Shown here one piece after another: positions 33,981 to 42,371 of a stretch of 64,000 nt of DNA (position 1 is its first letter; each line of letters begins with the position of its first letter). The notes beneath the pieces were generated by a model, which was given only the letters and a program-made list of their open reading frames with translations, searched no databases and was not told the origin of the DNA. This DNA comes from Litoreibacter ponti (GTDB lineage Bacteria; Pseudomonadota; Alphaproteobacteria; Rhodobacterales; Rhodobacteraceae), in contig NZ_QBKS01000002.1 in assembly GCF_003054285.1 (NCBI RefSeq), positions 682,001 to 746,000 of the forward strand, written 5' to 3'. A program made the translations under genes and the position numbers.

Positions 33981-34392
33981 TGACTTGCCTTGAAGAATGA
34001 TTAGTCGAACGGCGAGGATGGTCCTCGCTCATGACCTCAGACGGCCTTCGAGTTATGCAGTCGCGGTCAGTGTCTGATCTACCGAACTGCGCCGTAGATC
34101 CGATGTCCAAGGGCTAAGGCCAGCAATGAATAGAAGAGCGGAGTAGATGGTCGATCGCCGATTTTTTTTTCGAGGTCACCGTCATTCATTTGCAAGGTCA
34201 TTGCTGTGGGGTAACACAGTGAAGCCGAGTGGCAGGGATTGTCGCCGTTGGGAGCGACAGGTCCCTGAAACACGCGAGGTCACAGAGCGCGCTCTCTTCC
34301 ACTCGACTTCTTTGACGCGTCTATACGCCAACGTCATCAGAGCGTAACGAATAAAAATTGCCGATGATCGCAGTTTTTCTTATGTATCTCGT
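33981..34392. other. Intergenic region upstream of the LysR gene
   Basis: About 410 bases with no supported gene. The last 60 bases before 34393 are AT-rich and probably hold the LysR promoter; I see no defined operator. Confidence 0.5.
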
Positions 34393-35328
34393 ATGGATAT
34401 CACTCTTGTAAAGACTTTCCTTGAAGTAGCCGCCACCGGATCGTTTGTCTCTGCTTCGGAGCGGCTTTTTGTAACCCAATCCGCGGTGAGCCTGCGTATC
34501 CAACGGCTCGAAGACAGTTTGGGGAGACCGCTATTTACACGTTCTAAGGCCGGGGCGGAAATGACGCCGGCGGGCAAAGAGTTTGAGCGCTATGCCTTGG
34601 GCCTAATCAAGCTCTGGGAAGAAGCGCGTCAGCAAGTTGCGATTCCAGATGGCTTCACTAGAAGCTTGACCATCGGGGCGCAGTATTCCCTGTGGCCGCG
34701 ACTGGGCTTTCGATGGATCGATGCACTGCGGGAAGAAATGCCCACGCTCAGTATTCGTACTGAACTGGGGATGCCGGACAGACTCACGCGCTTCTTAATC
34801 GAAGGCGTTGTTCAAGCTTGCCTGATGTACAACCCGCAGCTGCGCTCTGGCTTGTCGGTGTCCAAGATCAGCGATGAAGAACTGGTGCTGGTCGCATCCT
34901 GGCCCGAGCCGACGCTGGATTTGGCAGGGCGATATGTCTTCATCGACTGGGGACCTGAGTTCGTGCAGGCCCACGCGCTAGAGCTGCCGGATCTGGTTAA
35001 TCCGGGGCTAACTTTTTCTCTTGGGGCGCTTGCAGCAGAGTTTATCGTCAAACGTCAATACGCGGCCTACCTTCCCGCGCGCTACATCAAGCAATATCTT
35101 GACGCGGGGCAGCTTCACCTCGTCCCGGGTGCGCCGCGCTTCCCATATCCGGCCTACGCTGTATGGCGCGACGATCTAGATTCAGAAGTCTCAGAAGTAG
35201 CAAAGCGAACACTTCGACAGACCGTCGAGATGGCCGGTCAGGCCCAAGAGGCGGTAATTGAGCGTCTCAAGACGATCAGCAACAACAGCCAGATTCCCGT
35301 TTTGGGCAGTTCTCACGACATACCGTGA
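34393..35328 (+). CDS. LysR-family transcriptional regulator
   Basis: A 311-residue regulator with the N-terminal winged helix-turn-helix (TFLEVAATGSFVSASERLFVTQSAVSLRI, residues 8-36) and a periplasmic-binding-fold effector domain. It is not beside an obvious target: the next gene is a DUF481 outer-membrane protein on the same strand 140 bases away, and upstream is repeat-rich DNA. The target and ligand are unknown. The region before the ATG is AT-rich. Confidence 0.85.
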   Translation: MDITLVKTFLEVAATGSFVSASERLFVTQSAVSLRIQRLEDSLGRPLFTRSKAGAEMTPAGKEFERYALGLIKLWEEARQQVAIPDGFTRSLTIGAQYSLWPRLGFRWIDALREEMPTLSIRTELGMPDRLTRFLIEGVVQACLMYNPQLRSGLSVSKISDEELVLVASWPEPTLDLAGRYVFIDWGPEFVQAHALELPDLVNPGLTFSLGALAAEFIVKRQYAAYLPARYIKQYLDAGQLHLVPGAPRFPYPAYAVWRDDLDSEVSEVAKRTLRQTVEMAGQAQEAVIERLKTISNNSQIPVLGSSHDIP

Positions 35329-35467
35329 GCAATACTCTGTTTATACAATAATATTTTGAATTTCTCTTATGTGATGCCTTTGCCTATATCCGGATGCAGC
35401 AGAGATGCTCCCGATCCTCGGCACTGTTTCCGACGGACGGGTCACCTTGTTGGGAAAGGACTGACCC

Positions 35468-36322
35468 ATGACACTGATTTCGAAACTGGCCACCGTATCC
35501 GTGGTTGCTCTGATTGCTGCGACGCCTGCTTTTGCACAAGATGCCCTCGTCGGCACTAAAGTTCTGGACGAGCGCATCGACGACATCACGGATGACGTGA
35601 ACGAAGATATTGCACGCGGTGATGATGATGAACGCTTCGGCCCGAACGGCGTTGCCCAAGGCTTCCGCGGCTCCATCGCACTGACCGCCTCTGGCACCTC
35701 AGGTAACACCGACACCGGCGAAGTGTCCGGTGCGGGTCGCCTGACCTATGGCATCGGTGAGTGGAACCATCTGGCTGGCTTTGCGATCGAGTACGGCGAA
35801 GCCAACGGTACGCAGAACGAAGAGAAGTTCTTTGCGACCTATGAGGCGCAGCGATACTTCTCGCCCGAGTTCTACCTCTTCGGTATCGGTCGCTACGAGT
35901 ATGACGGCTTTGGTGTCGACGAAAACGGCGTCGAAGTTGAAGGCAATGCGACTGACGCGTTCCTTGGCTTTGGTCCCGGCTACCGCGTGCTCAACACCGC
36001 TGAGCAGACCTGGCGTGTGCAGGCGGGCATCGGTGCTCGCTACACGAAAGATTTCGCTGGCGTGTCCGAGACCGAAGAGGCCGTGATCGCATCATCGCGT
36101 TACTACCTGTCCCTTACCGAGACCATGTCGCTGACCAATGACACGGACATCCTGTCCTCTTCGGCCAACACGGTTGTAACCAACGACCTCGGCGTGAACT
36201 TCAAGATGTCGGACAACCTGTCGACCCGCGTATCGTACCGCACCGACTACAACTCCGACCCGGCTCCAGGCCGCAAGTCGACCGACAACACCGTGGGCCT
36301 GTCTCTGGTTCTAGGTTTCTAA
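35468..36322 (+). CDS. DUF481 outer-membrane beta-barrel protein
   Basis: A 284-residue protein with a signal peptide (LATVSVVALIAATPAFA), a short acidic helical segment (DERIDDITDDVNEDIARGDDDE) and a C-terminal beta-barrel with alternating aromatic strands (ALTASGTSGNTDTG at the start, terminal Phe in VGLSLVLGF). This matches the YdiY/DUF481 salt-induced outer-membrane family. GGAAAGGA precedes the ATG. Base use is typical of a well-expressed gene. Function is unclear beyond the outer membrane. Confidence 0.85.
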   Translation: MTLISKLATVSVVALIAATPAFAQDALVGTKVLDERIDDITDDVNEDIARGDDDERFGPNGVAQGFRGSIALTASGTSGNTDTGEVSGAGRLTYGIGEWNHLAGFAIEYGEANGTQNEEKFFATYEAQRYFSPEFYLFGIGRYEYDGFGVDENGVEVEGNATDAFLGFGPGYRVLNTAEQTWRVQAGIGARYTKDFAGVSETEEAVIASSRYYLSLTETMSLTNDTDILSSSANTVVTNDLGVNFKMSDNLSTRVSYRTDYNSDPAPGRKSTDNTVGLSLVLGF

Positions 36323-36385
36323 GGGAGGCGATAGCGTTCTTATGACCTGATCTTCTCTCTCAGGAAGGACGCAATCGGACTGGGA

Positions 36386-36409
36386 GGGGCGAAGCAATTC
36401 GCCCCTTTC
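36386..36409 (+). terminator. Rho-independent terminator with GNRA loop
   Basis: A perfect 8-base stem, GGGGCGAA (36386) and TTCGCCCC (to 36405), closes a GCAA tetraloop and is followed by TTTCC. It lies about 60 bases after the DUF481 stop. Confidence 0.75.
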
Positions 36410-36967
36410 CTCCTTTGAACGCAAAACTGCGACGAGTTGTCATGAAGAAGAGAGACGACCTCAAAATGAAGACTGCAAAAGCGCAAGAGTACCGCTTTGT
36501 TTGGATAACTTGAATTCGTTGAGCCTTCGATCAATCAGCCGCAGCGAGTGGCGGTTTCGGCGGGCTGCGCGGCAAACTCCAACTAAAGAAATCGACGGCT
36601 GGTATGGGGTCGATGCCGTTATTGTTCCCGTTCGCCCAAGCCTTCCGATCCAAAGATGTACCTGATCAACTTTACTCGCGCGGCAACCTGCCGATTGCAG
36701 AATATCGGCAAGGGACATGCGTGATAGAGCTAAAGTTCTGCGCGGATTCGGGAGAAATACGCTTTGGATAGCGGTAGTCTGAGATGACGCAACCTGTTTG
36801 GTCAAGATCAAACACTTAGATGGAAAGCAAATGACGAGAGGATTGGAGATTCCTGCAGAATGGTGCATGACCTAACGTAAGCTCCTCACAGAGAGGGTCT
36901 TGGTTAACTTCTCGTTAACTCAATGCGGGAATCTATATGGCGTGCTGAAGAGTGGAAGATAAAAGAC
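36410..36967. other. Intergenic region with a partial repeat
   Basis: About 560 bases with no supported gene. A repeat-like unit, GCAGCGAGTGGCGG, then GGGCTGCGCGG, lies at 36541-36572. Confidence 0.5.
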
Positions 36968-37258
36968 ATGGACGGAAGACATGACTGGATGATTGGCGTA
37001 CTCGCTGATCTAGAAGACTATGCGCTAAAGAACGATTTGGTGCCACTTGGGCTAAAGCTTAAGGGCAGCAGATTAGACGCAGCTCGAGCGCTGCTGCGCG
37101 AAGACAGGAGCGGCTTGCCCAAGTTGAACTATTTTGAAGTTGATCAACTCGGCTTCTGTTGTGCTGGTCTTGCTGAGGAGAATTCTCTCGACACTATCCG
37201 GGCGGAGCAGGTAGCAGCAAATTCGAGGCTCAAGCCGTCGAAGCTTGGGGCGCGATAA
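36968..37258 (+). CDS. Small helical protein of unknown function
   Basis: A 96-residue protein starting MDGRHDWMIGVLADL. The segment DYALKNDLVPLGLKLK, then GSRLDAAR, matches a segment in the small convergent gene at 37271-37432, so the two appear related. Small helical proteins of this look are common in roseobacters as I recall, with no assigned function. An in-frame ATG at 36923 is less likely because the similarity starts at the later Met. Confidence 0.6.
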   Translation: MDGRHDWMIGVLADLEDYALKNDLVPLGLKLKGSRLDAARALLREDRSGLPKLNYFEVDQLGFCCAGLAEENSLDTIRAEQVAANSRLKPSKLGAR

Positions 37259-37270
37259 GCACGAGGGTTA

Positions 37271-37432
37271 CTAGTGCAATCGCTTAATGGAGTGGGATAA
37301 GCTTCTCTCACAGCGCTTTTTGTCGAGCTCGTAGAGGCTTATGTCGAGAAGATCCGCAAGCTCTGCCATACCTTGCCTCAGAGCATAGTCGGCAGCGACC
37401 TGCGTCCTCTGTATCAGCTCGTCGAGATCCAT
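37271..37432 (-). CDS. Very small helical protein of unknown function
   Basis: A 53-codon gene read leftward from ATG at 37432 to TAG at 37271. The product starts MDLDELIQRTQVAADYAL and is predicted to be two helices. The pattern DYAL(R/K), then LADLLDISLYELDKKR, aligns with DYALKND, then LGLKLKGSRLDAAR, in the convergent neighbour ending at 37258, 12 bases away. A purine-rich AAGAG run precedes the start. Function unknown. Confidence 0.55.
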   Translation of the reverse strand: MDLDELIQRTQVAADYALRQGMAELADLLDISLYELDKKRCERSLSHSIKRLH

Positions 37433-37605
37433 CTCTTACTCTTCAACTTGTTGTGCTGATACAAGTTTCAAAGTGATCCGTTAAGAAAGCGTAAACGCGC
37501 ATCTAAATCTTCAAAATTTACTCGATTGATGATCTGGAAATACTGGCTCTCCACCTTAGTTATCCTTCACAAATTTGCTGAGCGTGAAGATATTCGGACC
37601 TGACG

Positions 37606-38163
37606 ATGGACATCAATTACGGCTGTGTGTCGATCGGTGCATCCGCAGGAGGAATTCAGGCGATCCGAAGGATTATCAACGGTTTGCCGTATCAGCTACG
37701 CGCACCACTCGTGATCACTATACATGCGCCTGCGACTTCTCGTTTAGAACGTGTCCTAAGGTTTGAAAGCAATCTCAATATCCAACGCGCGATGCACGGG
37801 ATGATCTTGCGTCCGGGTGTGATTTACACCGTGCCGGGCGAAACTGACGCGAAGATTCACGGTGACCGCTTTGTGCTAAACGAAGCATTGCGTCACGATG
37901 GTCAATTTGCTTCGATCGACTCCCTTATGAGCTCAATAGCATTCACATTCCAAGCTGCTGCCACAGGGATCATTCTGTCGGGAAAGTTGCGGGATGGTGC
38001 GGCAGGCATGCGCATGATTGAGGAGTTTGGAGGGCGCACAATCGTTCAAGATCCTCACGAGGCAGAGTTCGCTGACCTTCCCATCTCCGTGCTAGAACGA
38101 TGTGCTGATGCCGAAGTTCAAACGACTGCTGAAATCTCAAATTGGCTTCTGGAACATTACTGA
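37606..38163 (+). CDS. Stand-alone CheB-like methylesterase domain
   Basis: A 185-residue protein equal to a CheB catalytic domain without the receiver domain. The nucleophile motif SIGASAGGIQAI (Ser near residue 13), a His in VITIHAP and the Asp in GIILSGKLRDGAAGMRM match the Ser-His-Asp triad of glutamate methylesterases. No chemoreceptor, CheR or CheA gene is near. Orphan CheB-like proteins may act on other signalling proteins. No strong ribosome site is visible before the ATG. Confidence 0.8.
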   Translation: MDINYGCVSIGASAGGIQAIRRIINGLPYQLRAPLVITIHAPATSRLERVLRFESNLNIQRAMHGMILRPGVIYTVPGETDAKIHGDRFVLNEALRHDGQFASIDSLMSSIAFTFQAAATGIILSGKLRDGAAGMRMIEEFGGRTIVQDPHEAEFADLPISVLERCADAEVQTTAEISNWLLEHY

Positions 38164-38454
38164 ACCGGTCAGGATCTGCATGTACAAGCGGTTAACGAGC
38201 CCGGGAGGGTCCAAAACGACCACATCGGTGTGGTGCGCCTCAAATATCGGTGCCAGGACAACACCGCATGGCGGATGCAGAGATTCTATCATGGGCTTGT
38301 AGACCAATGTCTGTTTCCGGGGAGTCCCGCCGCAACGTTCTTGTAAGCGATGAACGGCAGGAATGGGCCGCCTGTACCGTCATCAAAATCAAAAAACCCC
38401 AAGACTTTGACTTAGTGCAATTTCAGCGCCGGTTTCATATGGCAGGAAGCTTGC
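38164..38454. other. Intergenic region before hemN
   Basis: About 290 bases with no gene. It contains AACGGCAGGAATGGGCCG at 38353-38370, identical to 33416-33433, and an Fnr-like box at 38407-38420. Confidence 0.5.
38407..38420. promoter_or_regulatory. Possible Fnr/NnrR-type box upstream of hemN
   Basis: TTGAC-TTAG-TGCAA is a partly symmetric match to TTGAT-N4-ATCAA, 35 bases before the hemN start. Anaerobic control is usual for this gene, but the right half-site is weak. Confidence 0.4.
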
Positions 38455-39810
38455 ATGGAACATACGGAACACCTCAAAGCCTTGGGCCTCTTCGACGCGC
38501 GCGTGCCGCGCTATACGTCCTATCCAACCGCTGCGGTCTTCTCCCCGCAGATCGGATCGGCATTCCAGGATGCTTCGTTTCGGCGGCTGGACCCGGAGGA
38601 CCCGGTTTCGGTCTACATACATATCCCGTTTTGCGAGCGCCTCTGCTGGTTCTGTGCCTGCCACACGCAGGGTACGCGCACCCTTGGACCGCTCGAAAGC
38701 TACATCGAAACACTTGAACAAGAGCTTGAGTTGCTGCGTGGCGCGCTACCGGACGGTATGCGAATGGGTCGGTTGCACTGGGGCGGCGGCACACCCACGA
38801 TCCTGCCGCCACCCCTCATTCACCGACTGTCGCAAGCAATCCGCAGTGTTTTTTCACCAACGGACGACTTCGAGTTCTCGGTGGAGATCGATCCGACCAT
38901 GGTCGATCGTCCGAAAATCGACGCATTGGCAGCGGAGGGCATGACGCGCGCCTCCATCGGCATTCAGGACTTCGACCCAATCGTTCAGAAGGCCATCGGC
39001 CGGTTGCAACCGTTTGAGGTCACCCAGACATGCGTGGCCGATCTTCGTGCGGCAGGCATCACTTCTCTGAACGCCGATCTGGTATATGGGCTTCCGCATC
39101 AGACCGTTGCACGCATCGACGACACGATTGACAAGGTTCTGACGTTCGAGCCGGACCGTGTCGCGCTTTTCGGCTACGCGCATGTGCCTTGGGTCTCCAA
39201 ACGGCAAAAGTTGATCGACGAGGGCGCTCTACCGGATGACACGGCGCGGTATACGCTTGCAGCGCTGGCGGCAAAGAAATTCAACGGCGCTGAAATGACG
39301 CCGGTCGGAATTGACCACTTCGCGCGCCCGGATGACGACCTTGCACTGGCCGCCAAAAACGGCTTCCTGAGACGCAATTTTCAGGGCTACACCACCGACA
39401 CCTGCGAGACTCTGATCGGTCTTGGCGCGTCGTCGATATCGCGCTTTCCGGAGGGGTATGTGCAGAACGCGCCCGCCACGGCGGCCTATAAACAGCGGAT
39501 TGCCAGCGGATGCCTACCCGGTGCACGTGGGTTTCAGCTTACGCAGGCAGATCGCCTTCATGCTCGCGCGATCGAGAGACTGATGTGCACCTTCGCTCTT
39601 GATCTGGAGGATTTGAGGCCTGAATTCGGGCATCGTGTAGAGACCCTGAAACCCCGACTTGTTGAGCTTGCAGGCCGCTTCGCCCCTTTCGTTCAGCGGG
39701 ACGGATCACGCATCCTGATACTGCCCGAGGGCCGGACGCTCACCCGCATTATTGCTTCTGTATTTGATCAACATATGCCAGAGGGCGTGCGCTATTCACG
39801 CGCGTCCTGA
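38455..39810 (+). CDS. hemN: Oxygen-independent coproporphyrinogen III oxidase
   Basis: A radical SAM enzyme of 451 residues that decarboxylates coproporphyrinogen III to protoporphyrinogen IX without oxygen. The iron-sulphur motif CERLCWFCACHTQ lies near residue 62, with the SAM-binding GGGTPT motif around residue 110 and DLVYGLPHQT later. N-terminal DARVPRYTSYPTA is typical of HemN. The gene faces the nnrU end and, with a possible Fnr-like box, fits haem supply for cytochromes and NO reductase during low-oxygen growth. GGAAG precedes the ATG. Confidence 0.92.
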   Translation: MEHTEHLKALGLFDARVPRYTSYPTAAVFSPQIGSAFQDASFRRLDPEDPVSVYIHIPFCERLCWFCACHTQGTRTLGPLESYIETLEQELELLRGALPDGMRMGRLHWGGGTPTILPPPLIHRLSQAIRSVFSPTDDFEFSVEIDPTMVDRPKIDALAAEGMTRASIGIQDFDPIVQKAIGRLQPFEVTQTCVADLRAAGITSLNADLVYGLPHQTVARIDDTIDKVLTFEPDRVALFGYAHVPWVSKRQKLIDEGALPDDTARYTLAALAAKKFNGAEMTPVGIDHFARPDDDLALAAKNGFLRRNFQGYTTDTCETLIGLGASSISRFPEGYVQNAPATAAYKQRIASGCLPGARGFQLTQADRLHARAIERLMCTFALDLEDLRPEFGHRVETLKPRLVELAGRFAPFVQRDGSRILILPEGRTLTRIIASVFDQHMPEGVRYSRAS

Positions 39811-39842
39811 GCGACCGGACTAGGTGATCATTGCTGCAGAGT

Positions 39843-40511
39843 TCAAAGTGCTGGCACACCTATCACAACCGGATGCAGGGCGATCAGGGCAGCGAACAGC
39901 ACGGCCCCAAGGACAAGCCGGGCCACAGCGCCCAACCAGGACGTCGGCTTTCCGAGAACCGGAGCCTCTCCAACGGTTGCGCTCAACCGATCCCACTGGT
40001 CGGATCCCATCTCCCGTTTCTTGCGGCGGTTGATCAGCGTTCGGCCTCCCAGGGCGAACCCACCCAGAACGCCGAACAGTAAGACATGGGCGAGGTCACC
40101 ATTGGGCAGTATGTGAAAGGCCGCCCAAAGCGCCAGAGCCGCCAGCACCGGGTGCCGGACCAGCCGCACGATGCCGGGGCGCGTAGGGTCAAACATGTTG
40201 TTGCGCGCACCGCCAAAGGAAAATGGATTGGGGCGACCGATAGAGAAGACAAGGATCAGGCAGACCACCAGCATACCTGCATGCGCCGCGTGTCGGTGCC
40301 AGGAAAGCTGGGGCCAAAGCTCGACGTAAGGTGCCGCGCCCGCCGCCCAGATGAGCAGAGCCAGCATAGCGAGCGACAGCATCGAATAGCCGATTGCAAA
40401 CCCGCACGGACCGACCTGTGCCACGATGCGTGACTTTATCCCGGGTCGGACCGGGATCGAGTGCGTTGCAAAGAACAGGGCAAAGATGCCGATGAAACCC
40501 GCCCAGGTCAT
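39843..40511 (-). CDS. nnrU: NnrU family membrane protein
   Basis: A 222-residue protein with six or so membrane segments and the NnrU pattern (HSIPVRPGIKSRI, GRPNPFSFGG, GIVRLVRHPVLAALALWA). NnrU is needed for efficient nitrite and NO reduction in relatives, though its biochemistry is unclear. The start at 40511 overlaps the nnrS stop by four bases (ATGA), so it is the last gene of the nor-nnrS operon reading left. The longer frame upstream is inside nnrS. Confidence 0.88.
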   Translation of the reverse strand: MTWAGFIGIFALFFATHSIPVRPGIKSRIVAQVGPCGFAIGYSMLSLAMLALLIWAAGAAPYVELWPQLSWHRHAAHAGMLVVCLILVFSIGRPNPFSFGGARNNMFDPTRPGIVRLVRHPVLAALALWAAFHILPNGDLAHVLLFGVLGGFALGGRTLINRRKKREMGSDQWDRLSATVGEAPVLGKPTSWLGAVARLVLGAVLFAALIALHPVVIGVPAL

Positions 40512-41704
40512 GTGCCGCGCTCTGCCTTTGGCCGCAGAAGCATCGGACCATACACCACGACAAACCCTCCGAAGGCCAGCAGCCAGAACACGCCGGAAAG
40601 GGTGCTCAGGCCCAGATGGAGCGGGGTCAGGAACCGCATTAGCGCCGCTGCAAAGACGCATACAAAAATCGCAATAGTGGCCCTGCCCGCTGTCAATTCG
40701 CGGCCCGTGTGCCCAAGTGTTGCGCGGCTCATGACAGCGAGGGTCATCGCCCCGATGGCGCCCGCCATCCACAGATGCTGTGCCCCCGCCGTGCCCGGAT
40801 TGCCCAGGATCTGGTCCAGCCCAAGCGCGAAAGCACCCAGCGGAAAAAACGCATAGGACGCATGCAGGACAAACACTAAAGGTTCGCTCAGCGTGTGGTG
40901 CCCCTGCCACCGGGTCAGCCGGATCAGATGCAAGACGCCGAACACCAGCAGGCAGAACCCGGTGGTGACCGTAAAGGGCTGAAGCGTCCAGATCGCCAGG
41001 ATCGGCGGGCTCAGCAACAAGGTGGCCTTGTCAAAACGCTGCATCGGCGGTGCAGGACGTGCCGCATGCTGTTCGCGCACCAGCCAGTTGCGGGTAAAGG
41101 ACGGGATGATCCGCCCACCGATAACGGCGATCATCATCACCGCTGTCGCCAGGCCCAGCCGCAGCCCATAGCCCTGCGCGGCGTATTCACCGGCAAGTGC
41201 CTCGTAGTGAAACAGCGCATTGGCCAACGTGAATACGGCAAGCAGGGCCAGCACGATCAGGTTGCGCCAGTTTTTGCCCGCAATGATTTCGCGCAGGATC
41301 AGACCGCCCAACGCAATGGGAAAGGCAAGGTCAATGGCCGGAGCCACAAATGAGGGAAGCGAATTGGAGAACAGAATAGCCGCGCGCCCGGCGCACCAAA
41401 GCGCAAAAAGCCCCGCCAACCGCCAACCGACGATTGGCAAACGCCCGGTCCAGTTGGGCACAGCCGTCAGCAGGAAACCGGCAAGCACCGCGCCAAGATA
41501 GCCGAACAGAAACTCATGCGCGTGCCATGACCCACGGTCAAAGCGGGTGGGCAGGTCGACACCGCCCATCAACACCGCCAGCCAAAGGCCCATTGAAAAA
41601 AGGACCCAGACTGCACCGAAAAGGAAAAAGGGGCGGAAGCCAAAGCTGAAAATCGCCGGGCCGTTCCAGCTGCGTATCTGCTCGGCGGATGAATGCGCCA
41701 TCAT
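40508..41704 (-). CDS. nnrS: NnrS family haem-copper membrane protein
   Basis: A 398-residue, roughly 12-segment membrane protein with NnrS-type patterns (FSFGFRPFFLFGAVWV, DRGSWHAHEFLFGYLGAVLAGFLLTAVPNWTG, GGRIIPSFTRNW, HLWMAGAIGAMTLAVMSRATLGHTGR). NnrS binds haem and copper and protects cells against nitric oxide and its iron complexes. It sits directly after the small nor-cluster genes and overlaps nnrU. Its start codon overlaps the stop of the small gene at 41701. Confidence 0.92.
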   Translation of the reverse strand: MMAHSSAEQIRSWNGPAIFSFGFRPFFLFGAVWVLFSMGLWLAVLMGGVDLPTRFDRGSWHAHEFLFGYLGAVLAGFLLTAVPNWTGRLPIVGWRLAGLFALWCAGRAAILFSNSLPSFVAPAIDLAFPIALGGLILREIIAGKNWRNLIVLALLAVFTLANALFHYEALAGEYAAQGYGLRLGLATAVMMIAVIGGRIIPSFTRNWLVREQHAARPAPPMQRFDKATLLLSPPILAIWTLQPFTVTTGFCLLVFGVLHLIRLTRWQGHHTLSEPLVFVLHASYAFFPLGAFALGLDQILGNPGTAGAQHLWMAGAIGAMTLAVMSRATLGHTGRELTAGRATIAIFVCVFAAALMRFLTPLHLGLSTLSGVFWLLAFGGFVVVYGPMLLRPKAERGT

Positions 41705-41955
41705 GGTCGCTCCGTTGTTACGCGGGTCGTGCTCAAAACGGTCCCGTCTTTGCTACATGTCAGGCGCACCCTGCGACCGCGATGGAAAAAGGTCAGCCTA
41801 ACCTTGCCTGCGTCTTCGTCCTCACCCGTTTCGAAACGCGATGTGATTTCGCCTGCGCGCATGAGGTTTTGTACTTCGTCCGGGGGCAGGTCCAGCAGTT
41901 GACCAAGATCGCGCGCGTCAATGGTGGGCTGGTCACCGCTCATGTCGATCTTCAC
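41701..41955 (-). CDS. Small soluble protein (DUF6522-like) in the nor cluster
   Basis: An 84-residue protein (KIDMSGDQPTIDARDLGQLL near the start) resembling small uncharacterised proteins found in denitrification clusters: a helical region with LPPDEVQNLMRAGEITS and a strand-rich C-terminus with HRGRRVRLTC. The GTG at 41955 is chosen because it overlaps the preceding stop (GTGA) and has GGGAG seven bases upstream; an ATG at 41943 is the alternative. Function unknown. Confidence 0.7.
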   Translation of the reverse strand: MKIDMSGDQPTIDARDLGQLLDLPPDEVQNLMRAGEITSRFETGEDEDAGKVRLTFFHRGRRVRLTCSKDGTVLSTTRVTTERP

Positions 41956-42191
41956 TTCGCCGCTCCCTTGTCGGCCACGTCCATCAGGTGACGAATGTGT
42001 TTGGCAAAATACCATGTTGCGGGAATGCCAAGAAGCGCGCCGATCAGGATCGAAAGCCCAGTGGACAGGATCGGGCCACCGATCCAGCTGAAGATCAGGG
42101 CGGCAAAGAATACGTTGACCGCTGCCGCACCCGCACCGAATGGGTAGAGCACCAGAGCGATCTTGCCTGTGGACCACCCCGCCCGTGTCAT
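41952..42191 (-). CDS. Small two-segment membrane protein in the nor cluster
   Basis: A 79-residue protein with two hydrophobic segments (IALVLYPFGAGAAAVNVFFAALIF and LSILIGALLGIPATWYFA). The start at 42191 overlaps the upstream stop by four bases, indicating translational coupling. It resembles uncharacterised small proteins next to nor genes; a role in NO reductase assembly or insertion is a guess from context. Confidence 0.65.
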   Translation of the reverse strand: MTRAGWSTGKIALVLYPFGAGAAAVNVFFAALIFSWIGGPILSTGLSILIGALLGIPATWYFAKHIRHLMDVADKGAAK

Positions 42192-42370
42192 CTGCGCGAC
42201 ACCAGCCATTGTACAGCCACCATGCTTGCCACAAGCGTGATGCAGGCCAGGGCGTACCAGAATTCCGCCGTTGCGGATTGTGCCTGTGGGATTGGCCGGT
42301 CGAAGCCATCGGCAAAAAGGCGCGAGCCTGCGAGGACGAAGACGCCGGTGAGGGGAAGAAAGAAGCGCAT
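42188..42370 (-). CDS. Small membrane protein, NorF-like position
   Basis: A 60-residue protein with two hydrophobic segments (FFLPLTGVFVLAG and FWYALACITLVASMVAVQWL). It starts one base after the norD stop, with CAGGAG seven bases upstream. Rhodobacter-type nor clusters encode a small NorF membrane protein nearby; size and topology fit, but no diagnostic motif lets me call it norF with certainty. Confidence 0.6.
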   Translation of the reverse strand: MRFFLPLTGVFVLAGSRLFADGFDRPIPQAQSATAEFWYALACITLVASMVAVQWLVSRR

Positions 42371-42371
42371 G

